From: Nakamurella sp. PAMC28650
Lineage (GTDB): Bacteria; Actinomycetota; Actinomycetes; Mycobacteriales; Nakamurellaceae
Assembly: GCF_014303395.1 (NCBI RefSeq)
Contig: NZ_CP060298.1
Coordinates: 4,545,001 to 4,609,000 of the forward strand
Direction: 5' to 3'
Length of the DNA stretch: 64,000 nt
Within the stretch, counting starts at the first letter, position 1. Every line of letters starts with the position of its first letter. Below, piece by piece: positions 39,557 to 48,378 of the stretch. A program made the translations under genes and the position numbers. The notes under the pieces are model-generated. The model was not told the DNA's origin. It ran no database searches and worked only from the letters and a program-made list of their open reading frames with translations.

Positions 39557-41431
39557 TCAGGCCTGGTGCTCGAACTGCGTGCGGTAGAGGTCTGCGTAGA
39601 GTCCGTTCTGCGCGATCAGGTCCGCATGACGGCCAGACTCCACCACCTTGCCACCGTCGATCACCAGGATCTGGTCGGCGGTCCTCACGGTGGACAGCCG
39701 GTGCGCGATGACCAGCGACGTCCGGCCGGTGAGGGCGGCCGACAGGGCCTTCTGGACGGCCGCCTCGGACTCGCTGTCCAGGTGGGCGGTGGCCTCGTCG
39801 AGGATGACCACGTCGGGCGCCTTGAGCAGGACCCTGGCGATCGCCAGCCGCTGCTTCTCCCCACCGGACAGCCGGTGTCCGCGGTCGCCGACCACCGTCT
39901 CCAGGCCTTCGGGCAGCGAGCTGACCAACGGCCAGATCTGGGCCGCCCGGAGCGCTTCGACCAACTCTTCCTCGGTGGCCGCCGGTCTGGCGTAGAGCAG
40001 GTTCGCCCTGATCGTGTCGTGGAACATGTGCGCGTCCTGGGCGACCACCCCGATGGAGTCCCGGAGTGACTGCAGGGTGGCGTCTTTCACGTCGATCTCG
40101 CCGATCCGCACCGAGCCGGAATCGGCGTCGTAGATCCGAGGAACGAGCTGGGAGATGGTCGTCTTCCCGGCCCCCGACGGGCCGACCAGGGCCACCAGCT
40201 GACCGGCTTCGGCGCGAAAACTGACCCCGTGCAGGACGGAGTGCCGTGGGCTGTGGTCGGGAACCGAGATGCTCTCCAACGAGGCGAGCGACACCTCTGC
40301 GGCGCTCGGATAGGCGAACTGGACGTCGATGAATTCGACGGCCCGCGAGCCCTTGGCCATCACCACCGCTCCCGGCTTCTCCTGGATCATCGGCTCGAGA
40401 TCCATTACCTCGAAGACTCTTTCGAACGAGACCAGAGCGCTCATGACGTCGACCCGGACGTTCGACAGGGCGGTCAGCGGGCCGTACAGGCGCGTCAGGA
40501 GCAGGGCCAGCGCGACCACCGAGCCGGCGTTCAGCGACCCGGAGAGGGCGAGTGCTCCGCCGAGCCCGTAGGTCAGGGCCTGCGCCAGCGCCGCCACCAG
40601 GGTCAGCGCGGCGATGAAGGTACGGCCGTACATGGCCGTCGTCACACCGATGTCCCGCACCCGGCCGGCCCGCTCGGAGAACGATCTGGACTCCTCCACC
40701 GGCCGACCGAACAGCGACACCAGCAGCGCGCCAGAAACATTGAACCGTTCCGTCATCGTCGTGGTCATCGATGCGTTGAGGCCGTAGGACTCCCGCGTCA
40801 GGGTCTGCAGCTTGCGCCCGAAAGCCCTGGCCGGCAGCACGAACACGGGCAACAGGATCAGGGAGAGGACCGTCACCTGCCAGGAGAGCGTGAACATCAC
40901 CCCGGCGGTGAGCACCAGCCCGATGACGTTGGAGACGATCCCGGACAGGGTAGAGGTGAAGGCCTGCTGCGCGCCGATGACGTCGTTGTTCAGCCGGCTG
41001 ACCAGTGCCCCGGTCTGCGTCCGGGTGAAGAACGACAGCGACATCTTCTGCACGTGGTCGAAGACCTTGCTGCGCATGTCGTAGATCAGGCCCTCGCCGA
41101 TGCGCGAGGAGTAGAAGCGGGACACCAGCGAGTTGCCGGTGTCGACGATGGCCAGGATGGCGATCACCAGGGCCAGGATCACGATCGTGCGCAGGCTCCC
41201 GTGACCGCTGATCTGGTTCACCACGTTGCCGGCCAGCAGCGGCGTCGCCACCGCGATGACGGCGGAGAACACCGTGACGGCCAGGAACAGCGTCAGTTCC
41301 TTGCGATACGGCCGGGCGAACCCGAGGATCCGTTTCGCGATCCCCGGCGACAGCTTGTGATCGGCCACCGAATCGTCCCGGTGCATCGCCCGCAACGCCG
41401 CCATCGACGCGCCGCCCATCGGTCCCGACAT
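39557..41431 (-). CDS. ABC exporter, fused permease and ATPase
   Basis: A 624-residue half-transporter. Six membrane helices (about residues 40-340) precede the ATPase. Walker A GPSGAGKTT, signature LSGGEKQRLAIA, Walker B VVILDEATAHLD and the switch IAHRLSTV are intact. It probably homodimerises and exports lipid, peptide or drug. ATG 41431 has GGAGG eight bases upstream; a GTG at 41440 would be too close to that site. Substrate is unknown. Confidence 0.9.
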   Translation of the reverse strand: MSGPMGGASMAALRAMHRDDSVADHKLSPGIAKRILGFARPYRKELTLFLAVTVFSAVIAVATPLLAGNVVNQISGHGSLRTIVILALVIAILAIVDTGNSLVSRFYSSRIGEGLIYDMRSKVFDHVQKMSLSFFTRTQTGALVSRLNNDVIGAQQAFTSTLSGIVSNVIGLVLTAGVMFTLSWQVTVLSLILLPVFVLPARAFGRKLQTLTRESYGLNASMTTTMTERFNVSGALLVSLFGRPVEESRSFSERAGRVRDIGVTTAMYGRTFIAALTLVAALAQALTYGLGGALALSGSLNAGSVVALALLLTRLYGPLTALSNVRVDVMSALVSFERVFEVMDLEPMIQEKPGAVVMAKGSRAVEFIDVQFAYPSAAEVSLASLESISVPDHSPRHSVLHGVSFRAEAGQLVALVGPSGAGKTTISQLVPRIYDADSGSVRIGEIDVKDATLQSLRDSIGVVAQDAHMFHDTIRANLLYARPAATEEELVEALRAAQIWPLVSSLPEGLETVVGDRGHRLSGGEKQRLAIARVLLKAPDVVILDEATAHLDSESEAAVQKALSAALTGRTSLVIAHRLSTVRTADQILVIDGGKVVESGRHADLIAQNGLYADLYRTQFEHQA

Positions 41432-41647
41432 GTCCGCCACCTCCCTCTCGCTCCGCTCTCCCGCCGGTCAACAAGCCCGGTCCGGATTCCGTTCCCTCCC
41501 GTTGAGCAAAGCACGGCGCGCGGCGGTTCCCGGGCTCTTCTGCTCAGGGCATGCGTCCCCCCGGGTCCGCGCCGCCGGATGTGGGCAATCCTGGCCCGGG
41601 TGCCGCCATTCGGGTTACCGTCAGGTCAACCCGAGGGGGGTACACCG

Positions 41648-42895
41648 ATGGCGACCGCCACCGAACACATCCACGACGAGGTCCGCGAGCTGATCCGCAG
41701 ACGCGGGGTGGATCCCATCTCCGACCAACGATCCACCCGGGCCCTGATCGACGAGGTGATCGGCCACTACGAGGAGCGCGTGCCGAACTCCTCCCTGCCC
41801 CCGCTGATCGACCGGCCCGGCGCCGCCCGCTTCGTCTTCGACGCCCTGGCCGGCTTCGGCCCACTGCAGCGCTTCCTCGACGACCGCGAGATCGAGGAGA
41901 TCTGGGTCAACCAGCCGGGCAAGGTGTTCATCGCGCGCAACGGCATCTCCGAGCTGACCACCACCGTCCTGGCCCCGGGGGAACTCCGTGACCTCGTCGA
42001 ACGCATGCTCAAGCCCTCGGGGCGCCGGTTGGACCTGTCCTCCCCCTTCGTCGATGCCCTGCTGCCCGACGGGTCGCGGCTGCACGCCGTCATCCCGGAC
42101 ATCACCCGCGAGCACCTGTCCCTGAACATCCGCAAGTTCATCGTCGCGGCCAACGGACTGGAGGACCTGGTGGCGCGCGGGTCGATGACGGCGCACGCCG
42201 CCCGCTTCCTGGAGGCCTCGATCATCGCCGGGCTGAACGTGATCGTGGCCGGCGGCACCCAGGCGGGCAAGACGACCCTGTTGAACACGTTGATCAACTC
42301 GATCCCGCCGCGGGAGCGGGTGATCACCTGTGAGGAGGTCTTCGAACTGCGGCCCAACCTGCCCGACGTGGTGGCCATGCAGACACGGCAGCCGAACCTG
42401 GAGGGTCAGGGCGAGATCCGGCTGCGCCGGCTGATCAAGGAAGCGCTGCGGATGCGCCCGTCGCGGATTATCGTCGGCGAGGTCCGTCAGGAGGAGTCGC
42501 TCGATCTGCTGATCGCACTCAACTCGGGCCTGCCCGGCATGTGCAGCGTGCACGCCAACTCCGCCCGCGAGGCGGTGATCAAGCTGTGCACGCTCCCGCT
42601 GCTGGCCGGTGAGAACGTCACGGCCGCCTTCGTGGTGCCGACGGTCGCCACATCGGTCGATCTCGTCGTCCAGTTGGGCATCGACCCGAACGGGCACCGC
42701 CGGGTCCGGGAGATCGTCGCGCTGCCCGGCCGGGTCGAGAGCGGCGTCATCGAGATCGCCGACATCTTCACCTCGCGCGGTGACGAGTTGGTGCGCGCCG
42801 ATGGCTATCCTCCGCACGCCGACCGATTCGTCCGGCACGGCATCGACCTCCCGGCGTTGTTGGCCGGATCACGCCAGGACAACGCCCGGTTCTGA
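41648..42895 (+). CDS. tadA: TadA/CpaF-family secretion ATPase
   Basis: A 415-residue type II/IV secretion ATPase that powers Flp pilus assembly. The Walker A motif reads GGTQAGKTT, a variant of the usual GGTGSGKTT. The Asp/Glu box VITCEEVFELR, Walker B RIIVGEVRQEE, and the His box CSVHANS follow. GAGGGGGG lies before ATG 41648. The likely partners tadB, tadC and flp are 15 kb downstream, so the locus is split. Downstream lies copy 3 of the 80-bp element. Confidence 0.88.
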   Translation: MATATEHIHDEVRELIRRRGVDPISDQRSTRALIDEVIGHYEERVPNSSLPPLIDRPGAARFVFDALAGFGPLQRFLDDREIEEIWVNQPGKVFIARNGISELTTTVLAPGELRDLVERMLKPSGRRLDLSSPFVDALLPDGSRLHAVIPDITREHLSLNIRKFIVAANGLEDLVARGSMTAHAARFLEASIIAGLNVIVAGGTQAGKTTLLNTLINSIPPRERVITCEEVFELRPNLPDVVAMQTRQPNLEGQGEIRLRRLIKEALRMRPSRIIVGEVRQEESLDLLIALNSGLPGMCSVHANSAREAVIKLCTLPLLAGENVTAAFVVPTVATSVDLVVQLGIDPNGHRRVREIVALPGRVESGVIEIADIFTSRGDELVRADGYPPHADRFVRHGIDLPALLAGSRQDNARF

Positions 42896-42955
42896 GCGTT
42901 CCCACCGACCGGGGCGCCTGGATCCCCTTCCCGGGCCCGGGTCACCCACTCGTCT

Positions 42956-43015
42956 GGCGTGGATCCACTTTGCCTGGCGTGGATTCCCCTCGTCTGGCGT
43001 GGATCAACTTCCCAG
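42956..43015 (+). repeat. Tandem 20-bp units abutting element copy 3
   Basis: Three units of about 20 bases that start tggcgtgga lie head to tail before copy 3. Each is a degenerate copy of the element's own left arm (GCGTGGATCAACTTCCC). At the other copies the tandem units are not all arm-derived. Confidence 0.75.
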
Positions 43016-43095
43016 GCGTGGATCAACTTCCCAGGCATGGACGAAAGTGATGACTTCTGTCCCACCCGTCCCAAAAGGGCGAAGTTGATCCATGC
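43016..43095 (+). repeat. 80-bp palindromic element, family 1, copy 3
   Basis: Exactly 80 bases, starting GCGTGGATCAACTTCCC and ending GGGCGAAGTTGATCCATGC. It is 120 bases downstream of the tadA stop, in the same orientation, and its far end lies 16 bases from the broken HNH gene. Confidence 0.9.
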
Positions 43096-43111
43096 AGCCT
43101 GCGTGACGGTG

Positions 43112-43818
43112 CTACGAGTCGACCAGGTCTCGTGAATAGTGCATCTGGTTGCGGCGGGGGCGTTGACTTCTGTCGATCCACGGCAGGGGATCAGTTCCGG
43201 GTGGCCGTCGGCGGCGAATCGGATGGTCCATTGCGCTTGGTGGATTTCGTCGTGATGAAAACCGCAGAGCAGCACCCCGGTGTGGACGTTCGTCTCCCCC
43301 AGATCCCGGACGAACCGATTCACGTGGTGAACATCGCACCAATGCGTCGACCGGTCGCAGCCGGACCAGACGCAGCCCCGGTCGCAGGCCTTGATCGCCC
43401 GGCGCATCCCCCGCGTAGACGTCCTTCGGGAGCGTCCGACATCCAGGACCTCACTACCCCCACCCGGGACGATCGGACCCGGCTGTGGGCCTCCGTCGGG
43501 GAGATCACCAGCACCTGCCGTAGCAGCGACGCCGTCCAGGGGCACCCCCGGGGTGTCGCCATCGCTTGGGTGTCGACCTCCCCCGCGAGGTGCACCTTGA
43601 CCGTATGCACCGTCCGGGACAGTGTTTCCAGTTCCTGACCCAACGTCAGCAGATCGTCGGCGCCGATCTTCCAGAACGCGCCGTCCCGCAAATTCGGTGA
43701 CGGCGTTCATCGCCGACCGAACCAATTGTTTGGCCTGGTCGGAATCGACGAATCCGGCTGTCCCCGTATCCACCACTTTATCGGCGGGCACCGACAGCCG
43801 ACCCCGAAAAGGCGCCAT
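43112..43818 (-). pseudogene. DUF222/HNH endonuclease remnant, frameshifted
   Basis: Pieces of a 13E12-repeat type DUF222/HNH protein lie on the minus strand in different frames. The start MAPFRGRL and VDSDQAKQLVRSAMNAVTEF are in one frame to about 43690. DLLTLGQELETLSRTVHTVK is in a second frame. The HNH part, CVWSGCDRSTHWCDVHHVN and LLCGFHHDEIHQ, is in the first frame again. The C-terminal PWIDRSQRPRRNQMHY is in a third. The total is about 235 codons, where intact members usually exceed 400, so the centre is deleted too. It is a decayed gene. Confidence 0.75.
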
Positions 43819-44141
43819 TTCGAGCCACCCCCAGGTCACAGGACGGTCACAATTTTTGGAGCCCGAAATCAGACGAACAAATACTTGCTCTGTCGCAGCG
43901 GTCAGCGATCGTGACGGTGCCGGTGCCGACAATGGGGAGGTCGTGCGGACCCTCCCCCGGTCAGTGCCATCCCACCGCCGGTCCCGAACTCCGATGCAGG
44001 TGGAACAAACTGATCGTTCGCAGGGTTAAACTTCTACAGCAATGGTGCGCAGGGGGTTCACGTACCGGTCCTGCTGCGCTCCGCGCCGGGAACCGTCAAA
44101 GCACCAGACAAGTCAACGCACCAGACAACCTGAAGGACGTC
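43819..44141. other. Non-coding interval before the 78-residue gene
   Basis: No gene recognised. It has GGAAC at 44002-44006 and GTT at 44025-44027 with 18 bases between, resembling a SigR/SigH-type ECF promoter for the next gene. An 11-base direct repeat GCACCAGACAA occurs at 44101-44111 and 44118-44128, just before the ribosome site. Confidence 0.4.
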
Positions 44142-44378
44142 ATGAGTATCGCCACGAAGCAGAAGTCGACCGTGCCCGCGATCGGGGCCAGGGCGCAGCG
44201 AAGGGTCGAGTCGGAGATCAAATCCATGCTCCAGATCAACGGCAACACGCCGACCGCGTACAGCTGGGTACCGCGCGTGGTGATGATGACCTACGAACTT
44301 CGCTGCGCGAACAATCACGCCGACGGCGAGCTGGCCGAGTGCTACAACGTCGCGAAGGAACTGGCCTCCCGCAGCTGA
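44142..44378 (+). CDS. Hypothetical 78-residue protein
   Basis: A small, mixed-charge soluble protein I do not recognise. It begins MSIATKQKSTVPAIGARAQ and has two Cys and a His in RCANNHADGELAEC near residues 54-67. GAAGGA lies five bases before ATG 44142, supporting real translation. An ECF-like promoter and an 11-base direct repeat lie upstream. The next gene (DUF2520) starts about 100 bases later, so it is probably a separate transcript. It may be specific to this group of organisms. Confidence 0.65.
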   Translation: MSIATKQKSTVPAIGARAQRRVESEIKSMLQINGNTPTAYSWVPRVVMMTYELRCANNHADGELAECYNVAKELASRS

Positions 44379-44481
44379 CCCCTCCCCAGCCGCCAACCCG
44401 CGCTGGACCACGACGTCCGCCGCGTGATCCCGTGGCCGGCAACTGGCGTCAGGGCTGCCGGCAATAGGGCAGGATTCGGAT

Positions 44482-45303
44482 ATGACACAGCGGTCGGGCA
44501 GTGGGTCGACAAGCCTGTCCGCGGCAGCGAAAGTCGTGGGCGAGGACACCCACCACCCCGGCACGGTCGCGGTCGTCGGCGGCGGCCGATTGGGATCAGT
44601 GCTGGTCCAGGCACTACGCGCGGCCGGATACCCGTGCAGCGGTCCGCACCCGCGCGGCTACCCCGGCGAGCCCGGCGACGGCATCGTCCTGCTGTGTGTC
44701 CCCGACGCCGCCATCGCCTCCGCCGCAGCCCTGATCCGTCCTGGCCCGCTGGTCGGTCATTGCTCCGGGGCCACCGGACTGTCCGCGCTCGGCTCCCGCC
44801 GCGGCTTCTCGATGCATCCGGTCATGACGTTCACGGCGCAGACCTCCCCCGACGTCCTGGCGGGGACCGCCGCTGCCGTCGCCGGCACCGATCCACCCGC
44901 CCTCGCGGTCGCCCGCGACCTGGCCCGGCGGCTCGGGATGCGGCCGTTCACCGTCGCCGAGTCCGATCGCACGGCCTACCACGCAGCCACCGCGATGGCG
45001 GCCAACTTCCTGGTCACCCTGGAGTCCGCAGCCGCCGCTCTCCTGCGAACCGCGGGCATCGACCGGGCGGTGCTGCTTCCCCTGGCCCGTGCAGCACTGG
45101 AGAACTGGGGAGTGCAGGGCGCGGCCGCGTTGACCGGGCCCGTCGCCCGCGGAGATCGGGCCGTCGTGGATTCACACCGACAGGTCGTCGCAGCGCGGAC
45201 TCCCGAGCTGCTGCCCATGTTCGACGCACTTGTCGTCTCCACGCACCAGTTGGCGCAGTCGCATCCCGATGAAACATCCTCCAGCACAGGGACAACGCAG
45301 TGA
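44482..45303 (+). CDS. Rossmann-fold DUF2520 protein upstream of panC
   Basis: A 273-residue NAD(P)-binding dehydrogenase-like protein. The nucleotide motif VAVVGGGRLGSVL is near residue 30, after a polar N-terminus. The DUF2520 C-terminal helical domain (about 150-260) carries YHAATAMAANFLVTL and RGD. It resembles the ketopantoate or pyrroline reductase fold. Its stop overlaps panC by four bases (GTGA), and the pairing with panC is recurrent in actinobacteria, so a role in pantothenate metabolism is likely but unproved. Confidence 0.85.
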   Translation: MTQRSGSGSTSLSAAAKVVGEDTHHPGTVAVVGGGRLGSVLVQALRAAGYPCSGPHPRGYPGEPGDGIVLLCVPDAAIASAAALIRPGPLVGHCSGATGLSALGSRRGFSMHPVMTFTAQTSPDVLAGTAAAVAGTDPPALAVARDLARRLGMRPFTVAESDRTAYHAATAMAANFLVTLESAAAALLRTAGIDRAVLLPLARAALENWGVQGAAALTGPVARGDRAVVDSHRQVVAARTPELLPMFDALVVSTHQLAQSHPDETSSSTGTTQ

Positions 45304-46139
45304 TCGTCGTCAACACCGTCAGCGCTCTTCGCCACGCCCTGGCGCCGCACCGCACCGGGTCGATCGGGTTCGTGCCCACCATGGGGGCCCTGCACCAGGG
45401 ACATCTGGAGCTGCTGCGTCGGGCCGGTCAGGACAACGACGTGGTGGTGCTGTCGGTCTTCGTCAACCCCGCTCAGTTCAACGATCCGGCCGATCTCGCG
45501 GCCTATCCGCGCACCGACGCGCAGGACCGTGCACATGCCGAAAACGCCGGCGTGGAAATCTATTTCGCGCCGACCGTCGACGAGGTGTACCCCACCGGCT
45601 TCAGCGCGACGGTCTCGCTGGCCGGTCCGATCGTCGAGACCTTCGAAGGTGCGCACCGCGGCTCCGGGCACTTCCACGGGGTGACGACGGTCGTCACCAA
45701 ACTGCTCATGATGATCCGACCCGACCGGGCCTACTTCGGCCAGAAGGACGCCCAGCAACTGCGTGTCGTCCAGGCGCTGGTCGCAGACCTGGACATCGAG
45801 GTGCAGATCGTGGACGTGCCGACCGTCCGCGAGTCCGACGGCTTGGCGATGTCCAGCCGCAACGTGCGGTTGACGCCGGACGACCGCTCGATGGCGCTGG
45901 GTCTGAACCAGGCCCTGCAAACCGGTCGAGCGGCCTTCGAGCTCGGCGAGTCCGCCGAGGCCATCGTGGCCTCCGCAGCGACGGTCCTGGATCACTACTC
46001 CATCACCGCCGAATATCTCGCCGTCGTCGACGGCGCCGACTTCCGTCAGGTCGTCGACGTACCGTCACGTCGCGCGGTGCTGGTCGTCGCCGCGTTGGTG
46101 GGCCGGACCCGATTGATCGACAACATCGTCCTGCAGTGA
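45300..46139 (+). CDS. panC: Pantothenate synthetase
   Basis: A 279-residue enzyme joining D-pantoate and beta-alanine with ATP. The HxGH nucleotidyl motif is in PTMGALHQGHLELLRRA near residue 30. FGQKDAQQL and the KMSKS-like SSRNVRL follow. GTG 45300 overlaps the DUF2520 gene. panB follows 51 bases later. Confidence 0.95.
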   Translation: MIVVNTVSALRHALAPHRTGSIGFVPTMGALHQGHLELLRRAGQDNDVVVLSVFVNPAQFNDPADLAAYPRTDAQDRAHAENAGVEIYFAPTVDEVYPTGFSATVSLAGPIVETFEGAHRGSGHFHGVTTVVTKLLMMIRPDRAYFGQKDAQQLRVVQALVADLDIEVQIVDVPTVRESDGLAMSSRNVRLTPDDRSMALGLNQALQTGRAAFELGESAEAIVASAATVLDHYSITAEYLAVVDGADFRQVVDVPSRRAVLVVAALVGRTRLIDNIVLQ

Positions 46140-46190
46140 CGATCGTGTGGCAGCAGCGGCGAACACTCCACGAGAGAGGCACCCCTCCCG

Positions 46191-47081
46191 ATGTCCAGCA
46201 AGCCAGCGCCACCCAGCGGACCGACCAGTGCGCGGTCGGTGGTCACCATTCCACACCTGCAGTCGCTCAAGCTCTCTCGCGTGCCGATCGTCATGGTCAC
46301 CGCCTACGACTACCCCAGTGCGCGCGCCGCTGAGGCGGCCGGAGTCGACATCGTGCTCGTCGGCGACTCCGGGGCGATGACGGTCCTGGGGTATCCGAGC
46401 ACCGTGGCCGTCGGCATCGAGGAGATGCTGATGCTGACCGCCGCCACCCGGCGCGGGACGACCGGTGCGCTGCTGGTCGCGGACCTCCCGTTCGGCTCGT
46501 ACGAGGTGAGCGACCAGCAGGCCGTGGCGACCGCGGTCCGCTTCGTCAAGGAGGCGGGAGCCGACGCGGTGAAGCTCGAGGGCGGCGGCTCGATGTCCGT
46601 CCAGCGCGCTGCAGCCGTGGTCGGTGCCGGCGTGCCGGTGATGGGCCACGTCGGACTGACCCCCCAGACCGCCACCGCGCTCGGCGGCTACAAGGCGCAG
46701 GGCCGCAGCGCCGAATCGGCGATCGCGATCGCCCGGGGGGCCCTGGCCCTGCAGGAGGCCGGCTGCTTCAGCATGGTGTTCGAGGCGGTACCCAATGCGG
46801 TCACTGCCGCCCTGATGCCACGGATATCGATCCCGGTGATCGGTATCGGGGCCGGTCCCGATACCGACGGCCAGGTCCTGGTGTTCCACGACCTACTGGG
46901 TATCAGGGCCGGCGAGGGCGCCCGTTTCGTCAAGCGGTACGCCGATCTCCAGGATGCGATGGACGCCGGCGTCGCCGCCTACGCCGCCGACGTCAGGGCC
47001 GGCCGCTACCCGGCGGCCGAACACGGCTACTCGATCGATCCGGTCCAGCTGGCCCGCTTCGCCGAGACCCTGGACGAATGA
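46191..47081 (+). CDS. panB: 3-methyl-2-oxobutanoate hydroxymethyltransferase
   Basis: A 296-residue enzyme that makes ketopantoate from alpha-ketoisovalerate and methylene-tetrahydrofolate. Key motifs are MVTAYDYPSARAAEAAG, VLVGDSGAMTVLGY (Mg and substrate), VKLEGG, and GHVGLTPQ. Its stop overlaps the LRR gene by four bases. With panC and the ketopantoate-reductase-like gene at 54418 the window holds much of the pantothenate route. Confidence 0.95.
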   Translation: MSSKPAPPSGPTSARSVVTIPHLQSLKLSRVPIVMVTAYDYPSARAAEAAGVDIVLVGDSGAMTVLGYPSTVAVGIEEMLMLTAATRRGTTGALLVADLPFGSYEVSDQQAVATAVRFVKEAGADAVKLEGGGSMSVQRAAAVVGAGVPVMGHVGLTPQTATALGGYKAQGRSAESAIAIARGALALQEAGCFSMVFEAVPNAVTAALMPRISIPVIGIGAGPDTDGQVLVFHDLLGIRAGEGARFVKRYADLQDAMDAGVAAYAADVRAGRYPAAEHGYSIDPVQLARFAETLDE

Positions 47082-47785
47082 CTGCGGTGACCGACTGCGG
47101 CCGGCGGGGGCTCCGTGCCTGGCCGGCCGTGGAGCCAGCGACCACCCATCTCTACCTCCACGACAACCGTCTGACCGTGGTGCCCGGAGCCGTGGGCGCG
47201 CTGACCCGACTGCGGGTGCTGGACCTGGCCGGGAACCAACTCCAGGGTCTGCCCTTCGAGATCGGCCGGTGCGGGGCGCTCGAGTACCTCTACCTGCACG
47301 CCAATCGCATCACCGAACTCCGACCCGAGATCGGTGATCTCTCGCGGTTGGTCTACCTCAACGTCAACCTGAACCCGCTGTCCCGGTGGGGCGATGCGCT
47401 GTGCGGCCTGACGGTGCTGGCCGAGTTGCGCGCCGAATCGACCGGCCTCGAGGCGCTGCCGGAGACCCTGGCCGGCCTGGTCCAACTGCGCGAACTGCAC
47501 CTGCGCTCGAATCTGCTGACCGATCTTCCGGAGCAGACCGCCCGACTGCGGAACCTGCGCTTCGTCAACCTGCGGGACAACCGCCTATCGGCCGTGCCGC
47601 CCTCGCTGGCCGGCCTTCCCCGCCTGCGGGAGCTGGACCTGCGTCAGAACGCCATCGACTCGGCGCCGGAGTTCCTTGCTGCACTGCCCTGCCTGGACAA
47701 ACTGGACCTGCGGTGGAACCGCATCGCCCAGGACGACCCGGTCGTCGAGTCGCTCCGGGCACGCGGCGTTCTCGTGCACTGCTGA
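47078..47785 (+). CDS. Leucine-rich repeat protein
   Basis: A 235-residue protein made of about eight 23-residue leucine-rich repeats with the pattern L-x2-L-x-L-x2-N-x-L. Repeats are seen at RLRVLDLAGNQLQGLP, ALEYLYLHANRITELR, QLRELHLRSNLLTDLP, NLRFVNLRDNRLSAVP and RLRELDLRQNAIDSAP. There is no signal peptide, so it is probably cytosolic. ATG overlaps panB by four bases. A binding role is likely; the partner is unknown. Confidence 0.85.
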   Translation: MTAVTDCGRRGLRAWPAVEPATTHLYLHDNRLTVVPGAVGALTRLRVLDLAGNQLQGLPFEIGRCGALEYLYLHANRITELRPEIGDLSRLVYLNVNLNPLSRWGDALCGLTVLAELRAESTGLEALPETLAGLVQLRELHLRSNLLTDLPEQTARLRNLRFVNLRDNRLSAVPPSLAGLPRLRELDLRQNAIDSAPEFLAALPCLDKLDLRWNRIAQDDPVVESLRARGVLVHC

Positions 47786-47826
47786 AGCCGGGCCACCGCA
47801 CGCGTCCGGACCGATAGGCTCCGCCC

Positions 47827-48372
47827 ATGGGAAAGGTCTTCGACGGAATCGATCAACAACTGGCGACATGGTTGACGGCGCAGCCGATGTTCATCGTCGG
47901 GACGGCGCCGCTGGAAGGCGACGGGCTCATCAACGTCTCGCCCAAGGGCATGGCCGGCACCTTCGCGGTGCTGGACGAACACACCGTCGCCTACCTCGAC
48001 GTCACCGGCAGCGGTGTGGAGACGATCGCACACCTCCAGCAGAACGGCCGCATCGTCCTGATGTTCACGGCTTTCGACGGGCGCCCCAACATCGTGCGCC
48101 TGCACGGAACCGGTGAGGTGGTCCTGCCCGGCGATCCGCGTTTCGCCGACCTGATTCCCCGGTTCACCGTGCATCCCGGTGTCCGATCGGTGATCGTGGT
48201 TGCGGTGCATCGGGTCTCGGATTCGTGTGGCTACGCCGTCCCACGCATGACGTACGTCCAGGATCGCGACGTACTGGACCTGTGGAACGCGAACAAGGGC
48301 GAGGACGGACTTGCCGAATACCGCCGGAAGAAGAACTCCGCGAGCCTCGACGGACTTCCCGGCCTGGTCTGA
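47827..48372 (+). CDS. Pyridoxamine 5'-phosphate oxidase-family protein
   Basis: A 181-residue split-barrel flavoprotein-like protein. The N-terminus has QPMFIVGTAPLEGDGLINVSPKG, typical of the PPOX family, and GRIVLMFTAFDGRPNIVRLHGTG follows. Members bind FMN or F420 and reduce varied substrates. The C-terminal YVQDRDVLDLWNANKGEDGL is shared with uncharacterised actinobacterial relatives. Only six bases separate its stop from that of the convergent DMT transporter. Confidence 0.83.
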   Translation: MGKVFDGIDQQLATWLTAQPMFIVGTAPLEGDGLINVSPKGMAGTFAVLDEHTVAYLDVTGSGVETIAHLQQNGRIVLMFTAFDGRPNIVRLHGTGEVVLPGDPRFADLIPRFTVHPGVRSVIVVAVHRVSDSCGYAVPRMTYVQDRDVLDLWNANKGEDGLAEYRRKKNSASLDGLPGLV

Positions 48373-48378
48373 GGGCCC

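Noticed and set aside
42956-43095. Possible CRISPR-like repeat array
   Set aside because: Units are contiguous without spacers, only about three in number, and belong to the flank of a palindromic element.
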